Part shown: positions 42,526-50,734 of the stretch, one piece after another
Position numbering within the stretch: the stretch's first letter is position 1
Layout of the letters: every line of letters starts with the position of its first letter
Source: CATQHS01 sp965203375
GTDB taxonomy: Bacteria; Actinomycetota; Acidimicrobiia; Acidimicrobiales; Aldehydirespiratoraceae
Length of the DNA: 64,000 nucleotides
NCBI GenBank assembly: GCA_965203375.1
Contig: OZ241886.1
Coordinates: 3,348,001-3,412,000, forward strand
Reading direction: 5' to 3'
The notes under the pieces: generated by a model
Seen by the model: the letters and a program-made list of their open reading frames with translations, nothing else
Databases searched by the model: none
What the model was told of the DNA's origin: nothing
Made by a program: the position numbers and the translations under genes

Positions 42526-43830
42526 ATGGCAGAAGCGCGAGACATCTCCCCCGCCGACGGCCGGCTCGGCGTGCTCACCCCCGGCCTGGGCGCGGTGGCG
42601 TCCACCTTCATCGCCGGAGTGATGGCGGCCCGGCGGGGGCTGGCCCCGCCCATCGGCTCGGTCAGCCAGATGGCCCACATCCGGCTGGGGGCCCGCTCGG
42701 AGGGCCGCAACCCCCTCATCCGGGACTTCGCGCCCCTGGCCGGCCTCGACGATTTGGTGTTCGGCGGGTGGGACCCCATCTCGGCCAACGCCCTGGAGGC
42801 GGCCCGGGCCTGCGGCGTGCTGGACGACAAGGACCTGGGGGCCATATCGGCCGAGTTGGAGGGGGTGGCGGCCATGGACGCGGTCTTCGACCGGGACTGG
42901 GTGTCGAGGCTGGAGGGGGTGCGGGTCAAGGAACCGGCCTCCAAGTGGGAGCAGGCCCAGGCCCTGATGGCCGACATAGAGGACTTCCGGGGCCGGCATA
43001 GCTGCGACCGGCTGGTGATGGTGTGGTGCGGGTCCACCGAGGCGTTCTCGGAGCCCTCGGCGGCGCATGAGTCGGTGTCCGCCTTCGAGGCCGGGCTGAA
43101 GGCGGACGACCCGAGCATCGCCCCCAGCCAGATCTACGCCTACGCGGCCCTGCAGAGCGATGTGCCCTTCGCCAACGGGGCCCCCAACCTCACCGTGGAC
43201 ACCCCCTGCATGGTGGAGCTGGCCCGGGCCCGGGGCGTGCCCATAGCCGGCAAGGACTTCAAGACCGGCCAGACCCTGGTAAAGACCATGCTGGCGCCGG
43301 GGTTCAAGGCCCGGATGCTGGGGCTGCGGGGCTGGTATTCCACCAACATCCTGGGCAACCGCGACGGCGAGGTGCTGGACGCCCCCGAGAACTTCCGCAG
43401 CAAGGAGGTGTCGAAGCTGGGGGTGCTCGACACCATCCTCCAGCCCGCCGTCTACCCCGAGCTTTACGGCGAGATCGACCACGTGGTGCGCATCAACTAC
43501 TACCCGCCCCGGGGCGACGACAAGGAGGGCTGGGACAACATCGACATCTTCGGGTGGCTGGGGTATCCGATGCAGATCAAGGTCGATTTCTTATGCCGTG
43601 ACTCGATCCTGGCCGCCCCCATAGTGCTGGATCTGGCCCTGTTCATGGACTTGGCCGCCCGGGCCGGCGAGTCGGGGGTGCAGGAGTGGCTGAGCTTCTA
43701 CCTGAAGGCCCCCCAGGCCGCCGGGCCCGCCGAACCCGAGCAAGACCTGTTCATCCAGCAGACCAAGCTGAAGAACACCCTGCGGGAGTGGATGGGCGAG
43801 CCCCCCGTAACCCACAGCGAAGCCGGCTGA
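42526..43830 (+). CDS. ino1: inositol-3-phosphate synthase
   Basis: A 434-aa myo-inositol-1-phosphate synthase family enzyme, which converts glucose-6-phosphate to inositol-3-phosphate with NAD+. Recognised by GVLTPGLGAVASTFIAGV (dinucleotide-binding), CGSTEAFSE, the GKDFKTGQTLVKTMLAPGF active-site region with its lysines, STNILGNRDGEVL and YYPPRGDDKEGWDNIDIFGW. In actinobacteria it supplies phosphatidylinositol, and in many lineages mycothiol. Its last codons (PPVTHSEAG) are encoded by a sequence that also occurs in the dispersed repeats at 47 and 49 kb. Confidence 0.9.
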   Translation: MAEARDISPADGRLGVLTPGLGAVASTFIAGVMAARRGLAPPIGSVSQMAHIRLGARSEGRNPLIRDFAPLAGLDDLVFGGWDPISANALEAARACGVLDDKDLGAISAELEGVAAMDAVFDRDWVSRLEGVRVKEPASKWEQAQALMADIEDFRGRHSCDRLVMVWCGSTEAFSEPSAAHESVSAFEAGLKADDPSIAPSQIYAYAALQSDVPFANGAPNLTVDTPCMVELARARGVPIAGKDFKTGQTLVKTMLAPGFKARMLGLRGWYSTNILGNRDGEVLDAPENFRSKEVSKLGVLDTILQPAVYPELYGEIDHVVRINYYPPRGDDKEGWDNIDIFGWLGYPMQIKVDFLCRDSILAAPIVLDLALFMDLAARAGESGVQEWLSFYLKAPQAAGPAEPEQDLFIQQTKLKNTLREWMGEPPVTHSEAG

Positions 43831-43935
43831 CCAACAGGGCGTAACCCCGGCCCATTTGCCCGAAGGCAGTAACGATTCCGGGGCCTTCGCTGGCTACTGT
43901 AAGCCTTGAGTCCGCAGACACCGGCAGGCTAAAGG

Positions 43936-44406
43936 TTAGGTGATGTGTTCTGGTGTCGCTGTGCGCTCGTACATTCCGCTCTCGTGAGCGATTTCCACCA
44001 TTCTGTCTAAGGCTTCACGCTGCTGATGAGAGCGTCGAGTCTTGTATTCGAGAAGGTCAACGAGCCGGACACGGCGATGTCGGCCTATCGTCTTGAAAGC
44101 CACTTCACCCGCGTCCAGCACCTTGATGAACGACTGACGGCTGATGCCAAGCAGATCGGCCGCTTCTTGGGTAGTCAAACGCAGATTGACAGGGGCAAGC
44201 ATGATCGCCTGCCCTTCAGCCATCATCTTGACTACATCACGCAGGATCTCGAAAACCTCCGGGGGAAGCACGATTTGCTCGCCATCGGGTCCGGTTAAAG
44301 TCGCAGTGGGCTCTGTCACGCGCTTGAGCCGGCCAAGCAAGCTCACGAACTCGTCCGGCGATGCCTCAGGCGGCCGAACCTTGTGATCGGAAGTCAACAC
44401 GCTCAT
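43936..44406 (-). CDS. excisionase-type HTH antitoxin-like protein
   Basis: A 156-aa protein with a central DNA-binding domain of the MerR/excisionase type (LTTQEAADLLGISRQSFIKVLDAGEVAFKTIGRHRRVRLVDLLEYK, about residues 79-125) and flanking helices. Such proteins are commonly antitoxins paired with a downstream PIN-domain toxin. Here only 105 bases lie between its stop and ino1, with no room for a toxin, so it is orphan or regulates elsewhere. The ATG at 44406 is preferred to an upstream reading through repeat sequence. Confidence 0.72.
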   Translation of the reverse strand: MSVLTSDHKVRPPEASPDEFVSLLGRLKRVTEPTATLTGPDGEQIVLPPEVFEILRDVVKMMAEGQAIMLAPVNLRLTTQEAADLLGISRQSFIKVLDAGEVAFKTIGRHRRVRLVDLLEYKTRRSHQQREALDRMVEIAHESGMYERTATPEHIT

Positions 44407-44562
44407 ACTCGCTACCTCCAACTTCCACCAGATCGCGTTTGGCGATAACTCGGTGAAATGGTAATCAACGGAAGGCGCTAGAGCAACTCGGCACCACTTA
44501 TCAACCTGAACGACCGGCTGACGAACGGCTTGGCCTGAATGTCCGCTCCCAAGCGGTTTGCA

Positions 44563-44775
44563 GAGAGGCCTCGGCCGGCTCCCCGTCTCGGATCTGTCGG
44601 CTGTCAGCCGCTTGGGCGGTACCGGTGGCTTCCCGGGTGGGCGCCGGGCAGCACGCACTGTTGCCGGGACCATCTCCGGCGGTGGCCGCACTGCCGGGCC
44701 ATGGCGGGATGGAGCGGGATGTCGGTGGCCGGGCCGCTGGACACGGGCGGCAGACCCGCCGATGGGCCCCAGAAC
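44563..44775. repeat. long dispersed repeat, partial copy A
   Basis: Matches the 3' part of the long repeat at 47069-47558: GGCCTCGGC, then CTGTCGGCTGTCAGCCGC, CGGGACCATCTCCGG, GGATGTCGGTGGCCGGGCCG and GCAGACCCGCCGAT in the same order. It lies over the 3' end of the MNT-HEPN-like gene and encodes that protein's last ~55 residues on the minus strand. Confidence 0.85.
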
Positions 44776-45881
44776 CGGCCAACCCGGCGACGGCGCCCGG
44801 TGGCGGCGTCGTAACGCGATCTCGCCCTGCGCATGGCTGTGAACGCGGCGCGGTGCAGAACCACCTCCCGCCGGTTCTCCAGCACTCCGCCCTCGGACCG
44901 CCCGGCCAGCACTTCGAGCGTCAGAACGGCGATCCGGTCGGCGGCTTCTAGATAGTCGTCCACTCGCTCAGCGTCCACTCGCTCAGCGTCCACTCGCTCA
45001 GCCGGCAGATACAGCGCAGCCCGACTGGCGCTGGAGTAGGTGCCGTGGATGCGCCAGTTGGTGAAGACCTCCTCCAGGTCGTCCGGGCCGCGGTGTGCGG
45101 GCGGCAGCGACTCCACGCGCAGCGGGGCCAGCGCCTCCAGCACGCGGGAGCGCTCCGGGCCCGCCGGAAGGTCGTTAGCCAGGACGGACAGCTTGTGCGT
45201 CCAGGCGGGAACCGACTCCCCGATTGCGTGGTGCATCGCCTTGAGAGAGGTTTCCAGCACCATGTCCAGGTCGGCCAGCAGGCTCTGATGCCTGTGCATC
45301 AGATAAACGGCGTGAAGGTCGCCCTTCGAGCGCCGGGCTCGGTTCTCAGCGGTGCTGGGCGACATCCATCGCAACGCTCCGTTGAACGCGGCCGCGGCTT
45401 CGCCCAGCCGAACGTACGCCTCGCTGAGGTCTGTGGAGGCTTTCTCCATGGCCTTCTCCCACGCGACGGGCACACGGCGCTCGTCGCCTTCGTCGTGGAT
45501 GGTGACCAGACCCCTTGAAATGTCCCGCTCCAAAGCGGTTCGCAGTGACGACCGGCGCGCCCATTCGGTCACGTCGGTGAGCACGACGCCGACCGGGTAC
45601 GGCGTGGCGGTCCGGGCCGCGCTGCGCACTTCGCCCGCCAGCCGCGGGCGATCGGCCAGATAGTCCAGATCATCCACGACCACGAGCAGATCGATGTCGC
45701 TGAGCGGTTTCGCGTGGCCCCGGGCCACGGAGCCGAACACGCCGATCTGCACTGCTTCTGGCACCCGCTCGACGACGGCGGCCACGGCAGCCCGAGCGTC
45801 TTCCATCGTCGGCGGCCGCCTCAGCCCGCCGCGCCGCGCCTCTTCTCGCGTGGGGGCTTGAAGAGACTGAACGGCCGTCAC
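44604..45881 (-). CDS. nucleotidyltransferase-HEPN-like fusion protein
   Basis: A 425-aa protein. An N-terminal polymerase-beta nucleotidyltransferase (IGVFGSVARGHAKPLSDIDLLVVVD, about residues 47-71) is followed by a long helical region of HEPN-like appearance (about 140-345). The canonical RNase motif Rx4-6H is not obvious. Three copies of AERVD (15-bp repeat) lie near residue 300. The final ~55 residues (GPSAGLPPVSSGPATDIPLHP...) are encoded by the dispersed repeat and are probably not native, so the original C-terminus seems to have been overwritten. Likely a toxin-antitoxin or defence component. Confidence 0.7.
   Translation of the reverse strand: MTAVQSLQAPTREEARRGGLRRPPTMEDARAAVAAVVERVPEAVQIGVFGSVARGHAKPLSDIDLLVVVDDLDYLADRPRLAGEVRSAARTATPYPVGVVLTDVTEWARRSSLRTALERDISRGLVTIHDEGDERRVPVAWEKAMEKASTDLSEAYVRLGEAAAAFNGALRWMSPSTAENRARRSKGDLHAVYLMHRHQSLLADLDMVLETSLKAMHHAIGESVPAWTHKLSVLANDLPAGPERSRVLEALAPLRVESLPPAHRGPDDLEEVFTNWRIHGTYSSASRAALYLPAERVDAERVDAERVDDYLEAADRIAVLTLEVLAGRSEGGVLENRREVVLHRAAFTAMRRARSRYDAATGRRRRVGRFWGPSAGLPPVSSGPATDIPLHPAMARQCGHRRRWSRQQCVLPGAHPGSHRYRPSG
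44957..45001. repeat. 15-bp tandem repeat (three copies)
   Basis: CCACTCGCTCAGCGT is repeated at 44960, 44975 and 44990. In the minus-strand gene it encodes AERVD three times, keeping frame. Confidence 0.95.
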
Positions 45882-45939
45882 GCCGTCAGTGTGCCACGCC
45901 TTCGCAACGATCCGACTCAGCGCCGCTCGCCTGACCGGG

Positions 45940-46150
45940 GTCCGGCAGAACGCGGGACGAGAGGCCGGACCGTCTGAAGCCGACCCTTGCGGCCGGGTAC
46001 TCAGGTTTCCCTGCGTAGGCGGCTACCCGCGCCTCTCGTCTGCACGAAAGGGTAGCAGATGCCCGAACCGACCGCAACTCATGCCAGCCGGATGCGCAGC
46101 ACGCAGAATGAAAGACCGAGGACTCGGCCAGCTCCCGTCTTGGATCGGCG
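45940..46150. repeat. long dispersed repeat, partial copy (5' part)
   Basis: GTCCGGCAGAACGCGGGACG, GAGAGGCCGGACCGTCTGAAGC, CTGCACGAAAGGGTAGCAG and GCCAGCCGGATGCGCAGCAC occur here and at 47069-47265 in the same order. The two copies flank the DUF3800 gene as direct repeats. After GAGGACTCGGCC the similarity to the 3' part fades. The 385-base gap between the two genes contains nothing else, apart from a possible -10 TAGAGT near 46176. Confidence 0.9.
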
Positions 46151-46266
46151 AAACGATGTGGGATCGGCTTTGAGCCCGGTAGAGTGCGGTCACCGCGTGT
46201 GGCGATGCGCCATGAGATCGAGTGGTAGCGGTCCGCTCCGTTGAATCGGAGAAGGGACGCAAAGAC

Positions 46267-47061
46267 ATGCACTCGACAGGTAGCCGGGCGGACGGCGACT
46301 ACTTGGAAGTACAGATCGATGAAACTGGCGACTGGGGTACGAAACCAGGTTCATCGCCATACTTCTTCATGACTGCCTGCGCTTTCCGTGCATCAAACCT
46401 GCAAGTGCTTGAGACAGCTATGTATGATCTGAACCAAGTATTGGGACGACCACAGGGGCAGGAGATTCATTCGATCAGGCATCTTAAGGATCACGAGAAA
46501 CTGATTGAAGCATCGGAGAGGTTGACAACAATAAAGGAGTTGCGAGTCTTCTTCGTAATCATACCAAAGGCTTACATACTAAAGAACGCAGATATACTTC
46601 CTCGCTCAACTACAATATATAACTTCTTGTGTCGATTGATGTTGGAGCGCATCAGTTGGTTTGCACGTTCTATGGATCTGCCAGCCCACCCAACCTTTGC
46701 TTCAGTACGACGCTTGCCCCGCGAGAACTTAGACAGATATATATTACGGGTGCAGAGATTGGAAACAGATATCGAGTGGAATCGGCTGAGACTGCCAGTA
46801 TCTGTGCGTCGGGCAAGCAGTCAGATTGGGCTCCAGTGGGCTGACATCTCTGGTCGTACTCTTTGGAGAGCACTTGTACCTTCCGCCAAGCCGCCGCACC
46901 GGATCGAGCCCATGTACCTGAAGGCTCTTGCGCCCATAATCTGGAGCGCTAGACCGCTTGAAACCTATGGCCTGCACTGCATCGAACCGCATTGGCACAA
47001 GAAGATGCCGTGGTGGCTCGATCTGGACGCTCTGATACCAGAGAACAATCCGCTCAGCTAG
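46267..47061 (+). CDS. DUF3800-like protein
   Basis: A 264-aa protein with features of the DUF3800 family (RNase H-like fold, common in defence and mobile contexts). An early acidic motif QIDETGDWG sits at residues 17-25 and a late LQWADISGRTLW has the conserved Asp in the Q-x-AD motif. It may be a nuclease; activity is unproven. Start at ATG 46267, with GGAGAAGGG upstream. AT-richer than neighbours and flanked by ~190-bp direct repeats, so it looks like an inserted cassette. Confidence 0.75.
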   Translation: MHSTGSRADGDYLEVQIDETGDWGTKPGSSPYFFMTACAFRASNLQVLETAMYDLNQVLGRPQGQEIHSIRHLKDHEKLIEASERLTTIKELRVFFVIIPKAYILKNADILPRSTTIYNFLCRLMLERISWFARSMDLPAHPTFASVRRLPRENLDRYILRVQRLETDIEWNRLRLPVSVRRASSQIGLQWADISGRTLWRALVPSAKPPHRIEPMYLKALAPIIWSARPLETYGLHCIEPHWHKKMPWWLDLDALIPENNPLS

Positions 47062-47068
47062 CTTCTGC

Positions 47069-47558
47069 GTCCGGCAGAACGCGGGACGAGAGGCCGGACC
47101 GTCTGAAGCCGACTCCAGTAGGAGCCGGGTACTTGGGTTTCCCCAGGTGTACGGCTACCCGCGCCTCCCGTCTGCACGAAAGGGTAGCAGATGCCCGAAC
47201 CGACCGCAACTCTTGCCAGCCGGATGCGCAGCACGCAGATGAAAGACCGAGGGCCTCGGCTGGCCCTCGGCTCGGAACTGTCGGCTGTCAGCCGCTCGGG
47301 CTGGTACTGGTGGCTCTCCAGATGGGCATCAAGCAGCACGCACCGTTCCGGGACCATCTCCGGCGATGGCCGCACGGCCGGGCCATGGCGGGATGGAGCA
47401 GGATGTCGGTGGCCGGGCCGCTGTCCACGGGCAGCAGACCCGCCGATCGGCCCCCGTGACCCACAGCGAAAGCCGGGTACCGGGGCATTCGCACTGCCTC
47501 ACCTAACCGACTGGAACGGCCGAACCGGGACAAGGACACCGGTAGGGTGGTGAGGGTG
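47069..47558. repeat. long dispersed repeat, most complete copy
   Basis: About 490 bp comprising the 5' part (as at 45940) joined to the 3' part (as at 44563 and 48941). It fills the 494-base gap between the DUF3800 gene and the next module, has no gene of its own, and ends in a promoter-like sequence and the first codons of the next gene. Confidence 0.88.
47543..47548 (+). promoter_or_regulatory. leaderless -10 element at the repeat edge
   Basis: TAGGGT followed by exactly 7 bases and GTG (47556). The diverged repeat copy at 49217-49222 preserves the same layout as TAGAGT, 7 bases, GTG. Conservation of spacing supports a leaderless promoter carried by the repeat. Confidence 0.5.
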
Positions 47559-47984
47559 TCACGCCTGGACGCTTTTGAAGAGTTGGAGGCTGCCGATTTG
47601 CCCGAGCTGATGGCGGCGGAGTGCCGGCGGGGCTCGTACCGCGTCCCGCTGGCTCAGTTCATCTCGGACTGGAACCGGTCCGGCGACCGCAGTGCCATGA
47701 TCTCGGAAGCGCCGTCGTATGAAGGTGGTGACCCTGAGCTAATGCCCGTGGTGGCCGCGGTGGTTCACGCCCTTTGCGAGCGGGACGCCGTGGAGGTCCC
47801 GGAGTGGGTGTTGGGCTATCGCGCCGACCGGGATGTCGTGTTGTTCGCCGGTGACTCCGACTCCGATTACGGCCGGTGGGTCCGAGATCAGTCGCCGCCC
47901 GCGGCGAAATTCCATCGCGTCCACTTTCAGCCGCATCTGCTAGAAAAGGACGGCCCTCGGCAATGGGATCCGGTGCCGGGCTGA
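47556..47984 (+). CDS. hypothetical protein, probable antitoxin partner
   Basis: A 142-aa protein starting VSRLDAFEELEAADLPELMAAEC. No family recognised. It overlaps the downstream nucleotidyltransferase-like gene by 22 bases, the usual arrangement of a two-gene toxin-antitoxin or Abi-type module. GTG 47556 is favoured by the promoter spacing; GTGs at 47547 and 47550 are also in frame. Its first seven codons recur in the remnant at 49230. Confidence 0.6.
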   Translation: MSRLDAFEELEAADLPELMAAECRRGSYRVPLAQFISDWNRSGDRSAMISEAPSYEGGDPELMPVVAAVVHALCERDAVEVPEWVLGYRADRDVVLFAGDSDSDYGRWVRDQSPPAAKFHRVHFQPHLLEKDGPRQWDPVPG

Positions 47985-48517
47985 GCGCCGACATGCTCTT
48001 GGGCCTCTTCGCTGAGGTTGATGCCGAGCTGGAAGGGCATGGAGAGCCGTTGTCGATTCTTATTGTCGGCGGCGCGGCTATAGCGCTTCAATGGGGAGGC
48101 CGGTGGACTCATGATGTCGACGTTGTGTCTGAGGGCATGACACCTGAGTTAAGGGCTGCGGTTGCTCGGGTCGGGCTTAGGCGGGGGTTGCGTTCAGATT
48201 GGATCAATGACGCTGCCAAGCTCAAAGCGGCTTCTCCTGAAGTGGGGATCAGCCCTCGGTTTTTATATGCTGGGGAGAGATTCAGCGTGTATGGTGCTGA
48301 TGCCCGGTATCTGCTTGCCATGAAACTGATGTCGATGCGGCCTATCGACCGTGCCGACTTGCCGGTGCTCCTTGAAGAGACTGGCATTTCTTCTGAACAG
48401 GAGCTGCTCGACCTTGTAGAGGGGGCGTACCCGAATCATACGATCCCGGTAGCGGTTCGGTACATAATCACCGACGCCCTTGACCAGTACCTGCAAGACA
48501 GTGACAGGAAGGACTAA
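47963..48517 (+). CDS. nucleotidyltransferase-fold protein (AbiEii/DUF6036-like)
   Basis: A 184-aa protein with the nucleotidyltransferase motif LIVGGAAIALQWGGRWTHDVDVV (near residues 33-55; GG...G.R.T.D.D pattern) and a helical C-terminal half (LLAMKLMSMRPIDRADLPVLLEETG) typical of AbiEii/DUF6036-type proteins, many of which are toxins of type II/IV modules. ATG 47963 lies inside the upstream gene. Codon usage is less GC-biased than the core genes. Confidence 0.72.
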   Translation: MGSGAGLSADMLLGLFAEVDAELEGHGEPLSILIVGGAAIALQWGGRWTHDVDVVSEGMTPELRAAVARVGLRRGLRSDWINDAAKLKAASPEVGISPRFLYAGERFSVYGADARYLLAMKLMSMRPIDRADLPVLLEETGISSEQELLDLVEGAYPNHTIPVAVRYIITDALDQYLQDSDRKD

Positions 48518-48535
48518 TCTATCTAATGTAGCCGG

Positions 48536-48811
48536 TCACTGGTCCAAGGGTCGTTCCTTATCTAGAACCTCGATGAACCCATCATCACCAAAGCACAGCT
48601 TATAGCCAAGCACCAAGACGAACGCCATAGCAGCTCGAGGCTCCGTGCCCTGGTCAACGATACCAACACGACCACCATGGTCTTTAGATTTTCTGATCTG
48701 AATACCTAGATCATTCTTTCCTTTATCCAGCAGCTCTCTCGTACGGGGGTCATATTCAATATGAAAGCCGTGCCGTTTCAAACGTTTATTCAGTTCTGGA
48801 TGGAACGACAT
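48536..48811 (-). CDS. small protein sharing a domain with the MazE-like antitoxin
   Basis: A 91-aa protein of unknown function. LNKRLKRHGFHIEYDPRTRELL, GGRVGIVDQGTEP and FVLVLGYKL...DDGFIEV align with the N-terminal domain of the 51040-51771 product. ATG 48811 has a strong AAAGGAG site. Just upstream, in frame, lies a degenerate copy of the start (SFHPQSNKLL versus SFHPELNKRL) with a lost start codon, i.e. a 45-bp duplication of the 5' end. It lies convergent to the nucleotidyltransferase gene, with stops 18 bases apart. Confidence 0.65.
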   Translation of the reverse strand: MSFHPELNKRLKRHGFHIEYDPRTRELLDKGKNDLGIQIRKSKDHGGRVGIVDQGTEPRAAMAFVLVLGYKLCFGDDGFIEVLDKERPLDQ

Positions 48812-48940
48812 GATGTCTCCTTTCAGGAGTTTATTTGATTGAGGGTGGAATGATATGATAATGTCTCTCAATGAGATCTTTTGCATAGTGGCGCTAACGT
48901 CATTTTCTATGATACCTCGATTGGTGGGGGAATCGGTTCT

Positions 48941-49247
48941 AGGGTTTCGGACCTGTCGGCTATCAGCCGCTTGGGCGGTACTGGCGGCTTCCCGGGTGGG
49001 CGCCAGGCAGCACGCACCGTTGCCGGGACCATCTCCGGCGGTGGCCGCACTGCTGGGCCAAGGCGGGATGGAGCGGGATGTCGGTGGCCGGGCCGCTGGC
49101 CACGGGCGGCAGACCCGCCGATCGGCCCCGTGACCCACAGCGAAGCCGGGTACCGAGGGCATTCGCACTGCCTCACCTAACCGACTGGAACGGACGAACC
49201 GGGACAAGGGCACCGGTAGAGTGATGAGGGTGTCACGCCTGGACGCT
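48941..49247. repeat. long dispersed repeat, partial copy C
   Basis: Carries the 3' part of the long repeat, including CTGTCGGCTATCAGCCGCTT, CGTGACCCACAGCGAAGCCG, GCACTGCCTCACCTAACCG and the TAGAGT promoter-like end. It fills most of the 456-base gap between the 48811 gene and the DUF4143 gene. Confidence 0.88.
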
Positions 49248-49313
49248 TTTGATCGTCGGCGGCGCGGCTATGGCGGGGACTGCGCCCATAACGCAGATAT
49301 GGGCATCATGTAG
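49230..49313 (+). pseudogene. chimeric remnant of the 47.5-48.5 kb module
   Basis: Begins with GTGTCACGCCTGGACGCTTT as in the 47556 gene, then jumps to a segment nearly identical to the LIVGGAAIA coding region of the 47963 gene, in another frame, and stops after 27 codons. It looks like a deletion scar of a second copy of the two-gene module. The end of the DUF4143 gene lies inside it. Confidence 0.65.
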
Positions 49314-50551
49314 ACACGGTCTCCGATCTCGGCTACTCGGTCTCCAGTGTGCAGCAGATAGCCGCCCCTGAACTTGCCGGGCGACACCGCGTCCATCTGG
49401 TCCCGCAGCCACGCCAGATGTTTGGCCTGCGAGCGGTTGGGAGAGCTTGTGGCTTTGATTTCCAGAGCTGCCACTGCCCCGTCGGGCATTTCTAGCACAC
49501 AATCTACTTCTCGTCTGCCGTTGGCGTCCCGAAAGTAGTGTGCCCGGATCTTTGGAGTTACCGTCGCGGCTGCTTGCCGCATCACCTCGTTGATGACGAA
49601 TGTTTCAAGCAGTGGCCCAGCCATCTCAGCCCCCGGGTGCCGCAGTGCTTCTTCCGAGATGTTCAACAGTGCCGCGGTGATCCCGGTGTCGGCCATTATC
49701 AGCCGAGGCGACTTGGTGGCCCGTGCGACATGGTTGCCTCGGCGCCAGTATGTAAGGCGGTAGGTTAGCCCGATTGTCTCTAGCCAATCAAGATATAGAT
49801 ATAGAGAGTCGCGGCTGATCTGTAGTTCTCGCTGTGCTCCGCTGATGTTCAAGGCTTGGCCGGTCATCGCCGCTACCCAACGTAACAGAGCATTTAGATT
49901 GCCGATAGAGCGGATAGCGGTGACCGCTTTTATGTCGCGTTCGATGACGGTCCGCACATGTGATTCAACCCATAACGCCCGTCCGCCTTGCTGCGTCATG
50001 CGCCGCATCTCTGGATAGCCTCCCATGCATGCCATCTCTAGATATTGTTGTCTGGATAACCTCTCGGCTGTATCCGGTAGTTCAGGAGGATGCTTAAATA
50101 GGCGTGTGATCATCGGAGAAGCGGCTTCGGATATTTCTGCTTGGGACAACGGCCACATGTCGTAGATGACGATGCGTCCGGCCAATGACTCTCGGATGCT
50201 GGCTACGGTCAAGAAGTTGGTTGAACCAGTTAAGATGAACTGACCTGGAGCATCGCTCTTGTCGATGATGGTCTTGAGCGTTCGGATCAATTTGTCGCCG
50301 CCGAATTGCACCTCATCAACGACCACCGGCTTGGCTGCTTCTTCAAGAAAATATCGTGGATCGTTCAGCATTTCCTCGAGCACTTCAGGGTCGTCAAGAG
50401 ATATGAAGGTGCCGCCGCATCTATCAGATAAGCGCAAGGCCAAGGTGGTCTTGCCGCTCTGCCGAGGCCCGTGCAGCAGCAGACTGCGGAACACGTCCAA
50501 CCCCGCCGCCATCGGGCCCTCCAAGTGCCTGCTGATCATCTGGCCGTTCAT
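49268..50551 (-). CDS. AAA-family ATPase with DUF4143 domain
   Basis: A 427-aa protein of the AAA_14/DUF4143 type. It has Walker A GPRQSGKTT (28-36), Walker B PVVVDEVQFGG, sensor ILTGSTNF, a middle winged-helix-like region, and a C-terminal restriction-endonuclease-like domain with a D-x(n)-E-x-K-type pattern (REVDCVLEMPDGAVAALEIKATSS). Common in mobile and accessory regions; biological role poorly known. Its last codons and stop fall at the repeat-remnant junction, so the C-terminus may be slightly altered. The upstream region has AT-containing tandem repeats. Confidence 0.85.
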   Translation of the reverse strand: MNGQMISRHLEGPMAAGLDVFRSLLLHGPRQSGKTTLALRLSDRCGGTFISLDDPEVLEEMLNDPRYFLEEAAKPVVVDEVQFGGDKLIRTLKTIIDKSDAPGQFILTGSTNFLTVASIRESLAGRIVIYDMWPLSQAEISEAASPMITRLFKHPPELPDTAERLSRQQYLEMACMGGYPEMRRMTQQGGRALWVESHVRTVIERDIKAVTAIRSIGNLNALLRWVAAMTGQALNISGAQRELQISRDSLYLYLDWLETIGLTYRLTYWRRGNHVARATKSPRLIMADTGITAALLNISEEALRHPGAEMAGPLLETFVINEVMRQAAATVTPKIRAHYFRDANGRREVDCVLEMPDGAVAALEIKATSSPNRSQAKHLAWLRDQMDAVSPGKFRGGYLLHTGDRVAEIGDRVYMMPISALWAQSPP

Positions 50552-50580
50552 CCTGTCATCCCGCCCTCAACCAGTGGCCA

Positions 50581-50686
50581 GCCTGCAATCCGCACGGGAG
50601 TTAGCCTACAATCTACACGCAAACCTACAATCCGCACAGCACTTAGCCTACAATCTGCACGCAAACCTACAATCTGCACGCCAATG
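50581..50686. repeat. 42-bp composite tandem repeat upstream of the ATPase gene
   Basis: AATC(C/T)(G/A)CACG-type boxes separated by AGCCTAC or AAACCTAC recur five times between 50587 and 50684, in alternating 23- and 19-bp steps. They lie about 30-135 bases upstream of the ATPase start, where iterated operator sites would sit. There are no unique spacers. Confidence 0.75.
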
Positions 50687-50734
50687 CTAGCGGCTACCTC
50701 AAGTCCACCACTCAGTGGGACACTGCCCTCCACA

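Noticed and set aside
45889..46244. Short frames in the repeat before the DUF3800 gene
   Set aside because: They lie in a dispersed repeat, do not conserve frame between copies, and lack family features.
44563..49247. Integron cassette array with attC sites
   Set aside because: Repeat-bounded modules are suggestive, but I could not find convincing RYYYAAC/GTTRRRY core pairs, and there is no integrase in the window.
50581..50686. Possible CRISPR or attC array upstream of the DUF4143 gene
   Set aside because: The repeats are short and alternate in spacing, the spacers are themselves repeated, and no integrase or cas gene is nearby.
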